This document shows, in pieces, positions 58,143-64,000 of a stretch of 64,000 bases of DNA. The DNA comes from Bacteroidota bacterium (GTDB taxonomy: Bacteria > Bacteroidota > Bacteroidia > Chitinophagales > Chitinophagaceae), in assembly GCA_018267545.1 (NCBI GenBank), contig JAFDYG010000537.1:1-64000 (forward strand). Direction: 5' to 3'. The translations under genes were made by a program, and so were the position numbers. A model generated the notes under the pieces. It did no database searches and had not been told where the DNA came from. It saw only the letters and a list, made by a program, of their open reading frames with translations. Each line of letters starts with the position of its first letter. Position 1 is the first letter of the stretch.

Positions 58143-58962
58143 CAAACTAGTATACCTGACCAAGGAATCCCCCGCACTCTGGCGCGTAACACTGAATAAC
58201 CCGCCCGTCAACATCTTCGGCCCCAAAACAATCCCCCAGCTCAACGAAATCATCACGGCCATAGAATCCGACGAAAAATTAAAAGTCGTCATCTTCGAAA
58301 GCGCCATCGAAGGCTTCTTCATGACCCACTACGACTTCCTCTCTCCGGCCGAAGAGACCAACAGCTTACCTCCCGGCCCCACCGGCCTCCTCCCACTACC
58401 CGACATGCTCGTCCGCCTGAGCCGCGCCCCCGTCGTCTCCATCGCCAAAATCCGCGGCCGCGCCACCGGCGTCGGCAGCGAGCTCTCCCTGGCCTGCGAC
58501 ATGCGCTTCGCCAGCCGCGAAAAAACGATCATGGGACACTTCGAAGTTGGAGCCGGAATAGTTCCCGGCGCCGGCGACATGGCCCGCCTCCCGCGCCTCA
58601 TCGGCCGTGGACGCGCCATGGAAGTATTCATGAGCGCAGACGACTTCCCCGGCGACATCGCCGAACGCTACGGCTACGTCAATCGCGCCCTCCCCGACGC
58701 CGAGCTCGACTCTTTTGTCGATACGCTCGCACGTCGCATCGCCTGCTTCGACAAACAAGCCCTCAGCGAAACCAAACGCTTCGTCGACATAGCCAGCCTC
58801 CCTCCCGATTACGAAGTCGGCGCAGAGATGATCGTCTGCTACGCCTCCATCGGACGACCGGCAACACAGACCAAAATAAAAAAGCTCCTCGACCGCGGGC
58901 TCCACACCGCAGGCGATGCAGAAACACGACTGGGATACCACGTAGGACAAATCAACCAATAA
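58135..58962 (+). CDS. Enoyl-CoA hydratase/isomerase (crotonase) family protein
   Basis: A 275-aa crotonase-fold protein: [10 protein letters not shown] at the start, the oxyanion loops around [11 protein letters not shown] and [20 protein letters not shown], cited in parts, and the catalytic-site region [19 protein letters not shown], where crotonases have their active Glu. The typical ADD motif of substrate CoA binding is not clear, and the substrate might not be a CoA ester. It overlaps the preceding hydrolase gene by 8 nt and lies 10 nt before the DUF336 gene. Confidence 0.88.
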   Translation: MSDKLVYLTKESPALWRVTLNNPPVNIFGPKTIPQLNEIITAIESDEKLKVVIFESAIEGFFMTHYDFLSPAEETNSLPPGPTGLLPLPDMLVRLSRAPVVSIAKIRGRATGVGSELSLACDMRFASREKTIMGHFEVGAGIVPGAGDMARLPRLIGRGRAMEVFMSADDFPGDIAERYGYVNRALPDAELDSFVDTLARRIACFDKQALSETKRFVDIASLPPDYEVGAEMIVCYASIGRPATQTKIKKLLDRGLHTAGDAETRLGYHVGQINQ

Positions 58963-58972
58963 AAATAGTAGT

Positions 58973-59374
58973 ATGAATATTTCACTCGAACAAGCAGAAG
59001 CAGCAATAACAGCAGCAAAGGAAAAAGCGAAACAGATGAACGTCCTGATGAACATCGCTATTGTAGACGCCGGTGTCAATCTCGTCGCCTTCGCCCGCAT
59101 GGACAACGCATGGCTCGGCAGCATCGACCTCGCCCTGCGCAAAGCCAAAACAGCCCGCTATTTCAACATGGAATCCGGCGAAATCGGCAAGCTGTCCCAA
59201 CCCGGCAGCCAGGCCTGGCAGATCGAACACTCCAACGGCGGACTCATCACCTTCCCCGGCGGCATACCCCTAAAAAATAATAAAGGAGAAATCATCGGCG
59301 CAATAGGCGCCTCCGGCAGCACCGTAGACAACGACCACGCCGTCGCCCGGGCCGGCGCCGACGCCATAAAATAG
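58973..59374 (+). CDS. GlcG/HbpS (DUF336) family protein
   Basis: A 133-aa protein with the full family pattern: [57 protein letters not shown] and [20 protein letters not shown]. Members bind haem or act in redox or glycolate-related operons; the exact role is often unknown. It is the last gene of the tight run that starts at 53954. Confidence 0.88.
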   Translation: MNISLEQAEAAITAAKEKAKQMNVLMNIAIVDAGVNLVAFARMDNAWLGSIDLALRKAKTARYFNMESGEIGKLSQPGSQAWQIEHSNGGLITFPGGIPLKNNKGEIIGAIGASGSTVDNDHAVARAGADAIK

Positions 59375-59473
59375 ACGCCAGCCTCCCATCCAATCGGAAG
59401 TACCTTATATTGGAAAAATATGTATTCTAATTATCAATCCCAAAATGACTAAATTTAATGAAAACAAGAACAT

Positions 59474-60661
59474 ATGAAAAGAGAGCGTTCTTTCCTATTC
59501 GCAGGGCTGTTGCTGCTCGGCCACCTGGCTACCCATGCAAATGATATCCATAACCCCGCCACACCTGCAAAAGACACCCTCCCCCCAGTAGAAACAAAAT
59601 CCGGCTTCGCCAACTATAAACCCGCCTTCGCCGGACAAACCCGCATTGCCGGCGCTAAAACCACCACACCCTTTAAAGTAGAAAAAATCGCCGTCCGCCT
59701 CGGCAACCCCTTCGCCATCGTACCCATGCCCAACGGCCGGCTGATGGTAACCCTAAAATCCGGCGCCATGGAAATCCTCGACAAAGACGGCGGCCTCATA
59801 AAAAAACTCACCGGCTTGCCCGAAGTAGTATACGCCGGCCAGGGCGGCCTCCTCGACGTTACTTTCAGCCCTAACTATTCCAGCGACCATACGATGTATT
59901 GGTGCTATTCCGAAAAAACCGACGGCGGCAGCATCCTCGCCGTCGCAAAAGGCAGGCTCGACGAATCCTCCGGCAAGATCGACAACGTCACCATTATCTT
60001 CCGCGCAGCCCCCGCCACAAAAGGCAACCTCCAGTTCGGCTCCCGCCTCGTCTTCAACAAAACCGGCGAGCTCTACGTAAGCTGTGGGGAAAAATTCGCT
60101 CCCGACATCCGCATACAGGCTCAAGACCCCAAATCCTATCTCGGTAAAATCATAAAGCTATCCAAAAACGGCGCCGCCGAAATAATCTCCTCCGGACACC
60201 GTAACCCCGAAGGCCTCGATATCGACCCCTCCACCGGCGAGCTCTGGGAATCCGAATTCGGTCCCCACGGCGGCGACGAAATCAACCTCATCCGCCCCGG
60301 CAAAAACTACGGCTGGCCCATCATCACCTACGGCCTCGAATACTCTAATGACAAAGTCGGCGACGGCATCCAGCAAAAAGCCGGCATGGAGCAGCCCGTC
60401 TACTACTGGGATCCCGTCGTCTCCCCCAGCGGCATCTGCTTCTACACCGGCTCCTCCATCCCCGAATGGAAAAACAATCTTTTCGTAGCCTGCCTCAGCG
60501 GCCAGCACGTCGATCGCCTCATCATAAAAAACAATAAAGTAGTGGGAGAAGAACGCCTCCTCACGGAAACAAAACAACGCTTCCGCGACGTAGCCTCGGC
60601 CAATAACGCCCTCTATGCTATCACCGACGACGGCGATATCTATCGAATCACGAAACAGTAA
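59474..60661 (+). CDS. PQQ-dependent sugar dehydrogenase (Gdh/Asd-like)
   Basis: A 395-aa exported protein (signal LLLLGHLATHAN). It has a six-bladed propeller: QGGLLDVTFSPNY, then FGSRLVFNKTGELYVSCGE, then SSGHRNPEGLDIDPSTGELW with the catalytic His region, GPHGGDEINLI, and NYGWPIITYG. These are the motifs of soluble aldose sugar dehydrogenases that oxidise sugars outside the cytoplasm. The 3' end overlaps the convergent RRM gene by 14 nt. The 99-nt gap upstream suggests its own promoter. Confidence 0.9.
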   Translation: MKRERSFLFAGLLLLGHLATHANDIHNPATPAKDTLPPVETKSGFANYKPAFAGQTRIAGAKTTTPFKVEKIAVRLGNPFAIVPMPNGRLMVTLKSGAMEILDKDGGLIKKLTGLPEVVYAGQGGLLDVTFSPNYSSDHTMYWCYSEKTDGGSILAVAKGRLDESSGKIDNVTIIFRAAPATKGNLQFGSRLVFNKTGELYVSCGEKFAPDIRIQAQDPKSYLGKIIKLSKNGAAEIISSGHRNPEGLDIDPSTGELWESEFGPHGGDEINLIRPGKNYGWPIITYGLEYSNDKVGDGIQQKAGMEQPVYYWDPVVSPSGICFYTGSSIPEWKNNLFVACLSGQHVDRLIIKNNKVVGEERLLTETKQRFRDVASANNALYAITDDGDIYRITKQ

Positions 60662-60884
60662 TCTTTACCTCCACATAAGAATTCATAAACAGAAAGCGAT
60701 TCAGCTTTCTAACCGCCTTCTTCCCGGCATCCGCATCCATCTCGACAATTCCAATACCGAGAGACCGCCCCGTCCTGTCATCCCAGAAAACCCTGGACAG
60801 CCGTACATTACCGAAAGGCAAAAAAAGCTTTGCCAGATGATTCGCAGTAGTCACCTCATTTAGGTTGCCGATATAAATTTGCAT
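60648..60884 (-). CDS. RRM-type RNA-binding protein (copy 3, divergent)
   Basis: A 78-aa single RRM. RNP2 is MQIYIGNL and RNP1 is degenerate (LGIGIVEMDAD, with Gly-Ile in place of Gly-Phe-Gly-Phe). The fold beta-alpha-beta-beta-alpha-beta is preserved. It is the last gene of the minus-strand RRM cluster and overlaps the 3' end of the PQQ dehydrogenase gene. With weakened aromatic RNP residues, RNA affinity or target may differ from the classic copy. Confidence 0.85.
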   Translation of the reverse strand: MQIYIGNLNEVTTANHLAKLFLPFGNVRLSRVFWDDRTGRSLGIGIVEMDADAGKKAVRKLNRFLFMNSYVEVKITVS

Positions 60885-60899
60885 ACAAACGATTTTTAT

Positions 60900-61169
60900 T
60901 TAACCCTTATACTCCTCATTTTGCATAAACGCATCGAAAGCCGCACGCATCTCCAGCAAAATCTCCCCTGGAAGCCCATTGACCTTCAGATGTTCCCAGG
61001 AAATCGACTCCGGCAGGAACCGCGAAAGACTTTGATGATGATTCCTGAGATAATCACGCTTCTCCGACGGCCATCGCGCATCCCTTTCCCGAAAAAAATC
61101 CATAAACTTAGCTTCGACCCGGTCGAAGTTCTCCTTTAACAACTCGATACCCATACTTTTTTTAACCAT
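60900..61169 (-). CDS. Small hypothetical protein (89 aa) between RRM genes
   Basis: The protein starts MVKKSMGIELLKENFDRVE and is predicted mainly helical (FMDFFRERDARWPSEKRDYL, EILLEMRAAFDAFMQN). A second ATG at codon 6 is possible. I do not recognise a family. It lies 15 nt before RRM copy 3 and 5 nt after RRM copy 2, so it is cotranscribed with them. Its repeated location between RNA-binding genes suggests a related function. Confidence 0.7.
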   Translation of the reverse strand: MVKKSMGIELLKENFDRVEAKFMDFFRERDARWPSEKRDYLRNHHQSLSRFLPESISWEHLKVNGLPGEILLEMRAAFDAFMQNEEYKG

Positions 61170-61174
61170 AATAT

Positions 61175-61423
61175 TTAATACAATTCCGTAGGAACCTCGC
61201 TTACCGAAATAATCTTTCCATCAAATATCGTTTTATCCAAAGACACTATTGCCTGCCTGGCCTGCGTCTGCACCGGCATACTTACTTCTCCGCTCTTCAA
61301 CGAGCGTCCATTCAAAGAATTCCTGTGCACCATCGCATAATCGACATTGCCATATTGAACAAACAATTTCCTCAATTCGGAGTCGGTAGTATTCAAGCTG
61401 ATATTGGAAACCTTGATATTCAT
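61175..61423 (-). CDS. RRM-type RNA-binding protein (copy 2, divergent)
   Basis: An 82-aa single RRM. RNP2 is MNIKVSNISLNTTDSELRKL, cited in part, with FVQYGNVDYAMVHR in the second strand. RNP1 is highly degenerate (LKSGEVSMPVQTQ), lacking the Gly-Phe-x-Phe aromatics. The fold is recognisable from FDGKIISVSEVP at the end. It may have lost RNA binding or bind in another way. Confidence 0.8.
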   Translation of the reverse strand: MNIKVSNISLNTTDSELRKLFVQYGNVDYAMVHRNSLNGRSLKSGEVSMPVQTQARQAIVSLDKTIFDGKIISVSEVPTELY

Positions 61424-61434
61424 ACATACTATAT

Positions 61435-61683
61435 TTAGCTGTTCGATGCAAGCCTGACAAATTCCCCGCCATTGAAAATGCGGGACAGGTTTATGTCCTT
61501 CGACCGCCGGTATTCTTCCATCCTGTGCGCAGCCACGATACGCCAGAAATTCTTCTTCTTCAATTCGGCATAATCAGGAGCCTTGATAAACATGCCCTCG
61601 AATGTGCTCCTTGTCTTGAAAAAAATCCTGGCGGAAGAGTCCGCATCCGTCCCCACGAAACGCTCGATCTGTTCTGTAGTCAT
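61435..61683 (-). CDS. Small hypothetical protein (82 aa) in RRM cluster
   Basis: The protein begins MTTEQIERFVGTDADSSARI, with IFFKTRSTFEGMFIKAPDYAE (cited in part) and FWRIVAAHRMEEYRRSKDIN, then LSRIFNGGEFVRL. It is small, basic and mixed alpha/beta. I recall similar short proteins next to RRM genes in other Chitinophagaceae, but no function. It lies 11 nt upstream of RRM copy 2 and after a strong terminator, so some transcripts must start or read through there. Confidence 0.7.
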   Translation of the reverse strand: MTTEQIERFVGTDADSSARIFFKTRSTFEGMFIKAPDYAELKKKNFWRIVAAHRMEEYRRSKDINLSRIFNGGEFVRLASNS

Positions 61684-61706
61684 ATAGATTTTTAGGGGGT
61701 CAATAA

Positions 61707-61737
61707 AAAAAGCCGCTTATTTTCCAAGCGGCTTTTT
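61707..61737 (-). terminator. Strong bidirectional intrinsic terminator after RRM copy 1
   Basis: A 12-bp stem AAAAAGCCGCTT (61707-61718) with AAGCGGCTTTTT (61726-61737) and a 7-nt loop, with A/T tracts on both sides. It lies 18 nt after the stop of the RRM gene at 61755-62075. It separates this gene from the four small genes downstream. Confidence 0.85.
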
Positions 61738-61754
61738 GATCATATTTACTAAGC

Positions 61755-62075
61755 TTAATACCTGTTTTGATTATAGCTCCTGGAACTGTTGAAATTCCTG
61801 TCGCGGCCGCCGCCACCGCCAAATCCCTTATCTGCTTTAGGCTTAGCCTCATTGACATTGAGAGCCCTGCCTTCCATGTCGGCGCCATTCAGCTCTTCGA
61901 TAGCCTTCTTGGCAGCCGCATCATCCGTCATCTCCACAAATCCGAAACCACGAGACCTTCCGGTTTCCCTGTCTGTGATGATTTTAGCGGAGCTGACTTC
62001 GCCATAAGGAATGAAAAAACCCTTCAGATCTTCGTCCTGCAGATCGAAGCTTAAATTCGAAACATAAATGTTCAT
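61755..62075 (-). CDS. RRM-type RNA-binding protein with Gly/Arg-rich tail (copy 1)
   Basis: A 106-aa protein of the cold-inducible type known from cyanobacteria and Bacteroidota. RNP2 is MNIYVSNLSF and RNP1 is the intact RGFGFVEM. The RRM covers residues 1-80. The tail is Gly/Asn/Arg-rich (GFGGGGGRDRNF, then SRSYNQNRY). It would bind and melt RNA structures, for example during cold stress. It has its own promoter, a 5' leader of about 100 nt and a terminator. Two divergent RRM genes follow in the same orientation. Confidence 0.93.
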   Translation of the reverse strand: MNIYVSNLSFDLQDEDLKGFFIPYGEVSSAKIITDRETGRSRGFGFVEMTDDAAAKKAIEELNGADMEGRALNVNEAKPKADKGFGGGGGRDRNFNSSRSYNQNRY

Positions 62076-62185
62076 AAAAAATAATTAAAAATGAAAACTG
62101 ATGAGAAGGCAAGTAGAAAAAACTAACTAGAAGAGGGGACGCTTACTGGATAATTGATAATAGATGCAGACTCAAATAACACGTC

Positions 62186-62193
62186 AAATATAC
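62186..62193 (-). promoter_or_regulatory. Promoter -7 box TATATTTG for the RRM gene
   Basis: Read on the minus strand, 62193-62186 is an exact TAnnTTTG. The expected transcription start near 62180 gives a leader of about 105 nt before the ATG at 62075, AT-rich at its 3' end (ATTTTTAATTATTTTTT). A long leader is usual for cold-shock-type genes. No strong -33 element was seen. Confidence 0.55.
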
Positions 62194-62272
62194 CACTTTA
62201 TTTGACAATATCTAATAATATCTTTCCCGCTCACCTTCCCACCTGCCTTTCCGGACCCAAAACCCGATCCGC

Positions 62273-62631
62273 CTACCCTAAAACTCCCGCACCGTCGGCA
62301 CTCACCGCAAACTTCGTCCCACTATACACCGTCCCCCCGGGAGCAAACACCTTCACCCCCGCAGCAATCCGATAAAGCACCCCCTTGATATTGATGTCGA
62401 TCATAGCATCCCACTCTTCCGTTCGCACCTCAGCCATAGGAGCTATCGGCATGATACCCGCATTGTTGATGATCACATCCACCCTGGCGTAAGTAGCAAC
62501 CGCCTTATCCACCAGCGCCTGCACATCCCCTTTCCGGGTAACATTCATAACCTGGTAAATAGCAACGCCTCCCCCAGACCACTGCTGGCGCCCGTAATAA
62601 CGATAACCTTCCCTTTGATTGAATTCTCCAT
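62273..62631 (-). pseudogene. Short-chain dehydrogenase (SDR) pseudogene with internal deletions
   Basis: From an ATG at 62631 the sequence encodes the SDR start MENSIKGKVIVITGASSG (Rossmann TGxxxGxG motif, completed by LGEA), then jumps into another frame at VAIYQVMNVT without the missing roughly 35 residues. It continues normally through VDVIINNAGIMPIAPMAE and MIDINIKGVLY, then jumps in frame to AGVKVFAPGGTVYSGTKFAV, which skips the catalytic Ser region, and stops soon after the YxxxK motif. The C-terminal third is gone. A frame change and two deletions make a working enzyme very unlikely. Confidence 0.85.
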
Positions 62632-62757
62632 AAATTTTTAAAGACAAAGCTCAACCAAATGACATCACCCCTTCTATAAGAATTATAGGAACACCTATCA
62701 CCCAAGCTATTTTAAACATCCACCACACCTTCTCAACTTCGTAGAAACAAAAGAATC

Positions 62758-64000
62758 ATGAGCATAGCATCGATCAACCCCGCAAACGGCCAAAAGATAA
62801 AAGACTATCCCTCCCACACCCCACAACAAGTATCCGAAAAAATAACCGCCACCCATAAAGCCTGGCAAACCTGGAAATGCACCGACCCCTCCACCCGCGC
62901 AGAGCTCCTAAGCAAAATGGCAGCCGCCTTAAGAACCCGGAAACAGGAGCTAGCCGAGCTCATGGCGGACGAAATGGGCAAACCCATCACCCAGGGCCTG
63001 TCCGAAGTCGAAAAATGCGCCGCCTGCTGCGAATACTACGCAGCCAACGCAAAGATCCACCTCGCAGATACCTCCATCCCCACCGAAGCCTCCCATAGCT
63101 ACGTCACTTTCCAACCCCTCGGCGTGATCCTGGCCGTCATGCCCTGGAACTTCCCTCTCTGGCAGGTCTTCCGCTTCCTGGCGCCCGCACTCGCCGCCGG
63201 CAACACAGGCGTCCTCAAACACGCTTCCAACGTCCCCGGCTGCGCACTCGCCATCGAATCGATCGTAAGAGAAGCAGGCTTCCCCGACAACGTCTTCCAG
63301 ACACTCCTCATCGGAGGCAGCGCCGTAGCCAGCGTCATCGAAAACCCATATATAAAGGCGGTCACACTAACGGGAAGCAACAACGCCGGGATCGAGGTAG
63401 CCCGCAAAGCCGGCTCCGTCTTAAAGAAAGTCGTATTGGAGCTTGGCGGCAGCGACGCCTACGTAATACTGAAAGACGCTGACCTCGAGCTCGCTGCCGA
63501 AGTCTGCGTCAACAGCCGCCTGATCAACAGCGGACAAAGTTGTATCGCAGCCAAACGATTCATCGTCGAAGCAAAAATAGAAGAAGCCTTCACCAAACTA
63601 TTTCTCAAAAAAATGCAGGCCAAGACCATGGGCGACCCCCGCAAACCCTCCACCGACGTCGGCCCCCAGGCCCGAAAAGACCTCAGGGACCAGCTCCACG
63701 AACAAGTCACAAAATCCATCGCCAAAGGCGCCAAAAGCATCCTCGGAGCAGAAGTGCCCCCCGGTGACAACGCCTTCTATCCCCCCACCATCCTCACTAA
63801 CGTCAAACCCGGCATGCCCGCCTACGACGAAGAGCTCTTCGGCCCCGTCGCATCTATCATCACCGCCAAAGACGAAGAAGACGCGATAAGAATCGCCAAC
63901 GACAGCGAGTTCGGTCTCGGCTCCGCCGTCTTCACCACCGACACAAAAAAAGGCGAACACATCGCAAAATATCACCTCGACTCCGGCACCAGCTGCGTCA
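62758..64000 (+). CDS. NAD(P)-dependent succinate-semialdehyde dehydrogenase-like ALDH, 3' end outside window
   Basis: 414 codons are visible of the usual 455 or so. It has MPWNFPLWQVFRFLAPALAAGN (cited in part), the cofactor-site LTGSNNAG, the catalytic Glu in LELGGSDAYV and the nucleophile Cys in NSGQSCIAAKR, then EELFGPVASI. The motif set and length fit the SSADH/GabD-type branch more than other aldehyde dehydrogenases. It would oxidise succinate semialdehyde to succinate. The start is an ATG 127 nt from the divergent SDR pseudogene. Confidence 0.92.
   Translation, partial: MSIASINPANGQKIKDYPSHTPQQVSEKITATHKAWQTWKCTDPSTRAELLSKMAAALRTRKQELAELMADEMGKPITQGLSEVEKCAACCEYYAANAKIHLADTSIPTEASHSYVTFQPLGVILAVMPWNFPLWQVFRFLAPALAAGNTGVLKHASNVPGCALAIESIVREAGFPDNVFQTLLIGGSAVASVIENPYIKAVTLTGSNNAGIEVARKAGSVLKKVVLELGGSDAYVILKDADLELAAEVCVNSRLINSGQSCIAAKRFIVEAKIEEAFTKLFLKKMQAKTMGDPRKPSTDVGPQARKDLRDQLHEQVTKSIAKGAKSILGAEVPPGDNAFYPPTILTNVKPGMPAYDEELFGPVASIITAKDEEDAIRIANDSEFGLGSAVFTTDTKKGEHIAKYHLDSGTSCV

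Overview
The window looks like a chromosome segment of a Bacteroidota bacterium, most likely a Chitinophagaceae member close to Chitinophaga. Reasons: SusC/SusD pairs, a hybrid two-component regulator, a FecI-type sigma / FecR pair, TAnnTTTG-like promoter boxes with few Shine-Dalgarno sites, RRM-type small RNA-binding proteins, and lanthipeptide leaders of the pinensin type known from Chitinophaga. No rRNA, tRNA, CRISPR array or intact insertion sequence was seen. Genus assignment is inference.

Region 1-11,006 is a class I lanthipeptide-type RiPP cluster. Two tandem precursor genes (5953-6174, 6239-6577) have near-identical double-glycine leaders and long Cys/Thr-rich cores (6 and 12 Cys). 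A hairpin separates them from a LanC cyclase and a full-length LanB dehydratase. Divergently lies an export and tailoring operon: C39-peptidase ABC transporter (PCAT), HlyD-type adaptor, FkbM methyltransferase, family-2 glycosyltransferase, and the start of a separate SpaB_C-like protein cut by the window edge. An S41 peptidase lipoprotein converges on lanB.

Region 13,400-17,300 holds unrelated genes: a winged-helix / degenerate nucleotidyltransferase / PD-(D/E)XK protein, a lipid-kinase and dual-specificity-phosphatase pair, and an Rpn-type nuclease.

Region 17,300-43,400 is a polysaccharide-utilisation region aimed mainly at pectic side chains (arabinan, type I arabinogalactan): GH54 arabinofuranosidase with accessory domains, CE6-like esterase fused to GH9, GH43, a hybrid two-component sensor-regulator, SusC, SusD, SusE-like protein, GH53 galactanase and a GH2-GH53 fusion. 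A DUF418 membrane protein, a collagen-like lipoprotein and a small AT-rich islet of orphan ORFs sit among them.

Region 43,391-46,962 is a copper/heavy-metal module (AraC-type regulator, CPC P-type ATPase, HMA protein) followed by a SnoaL-like protein. Region 46,947-51,578 is a minus-strand operon read as sigma-54-type regulator, SLAC1/TehA channel, EgtD-like methyltransferase, and a MOSC-ferredoxin reductase-ferredoxin fusion. Upstream of it lies an ECF sigma / FecR / STN trio whose TonB receptor seems reduced to its STN domain.

Region 53,954-60,661 is a plus-strand run of small detoxification or catabolic enzymes (DJ-1/PfpI, epoxide hydrolase, isochorismatase-like, alpha/beta hydrolase, enoyl-CoA hydratase, DUF336, PQQ sugar dehydrogenase). 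Region 60,648-62,075 carries three RRM proteins interleaved with two small unknowns. The window ends with an SDR pseudogene and a 3'-truncated succinate-semialdehyde dehydrogenase-like gene.
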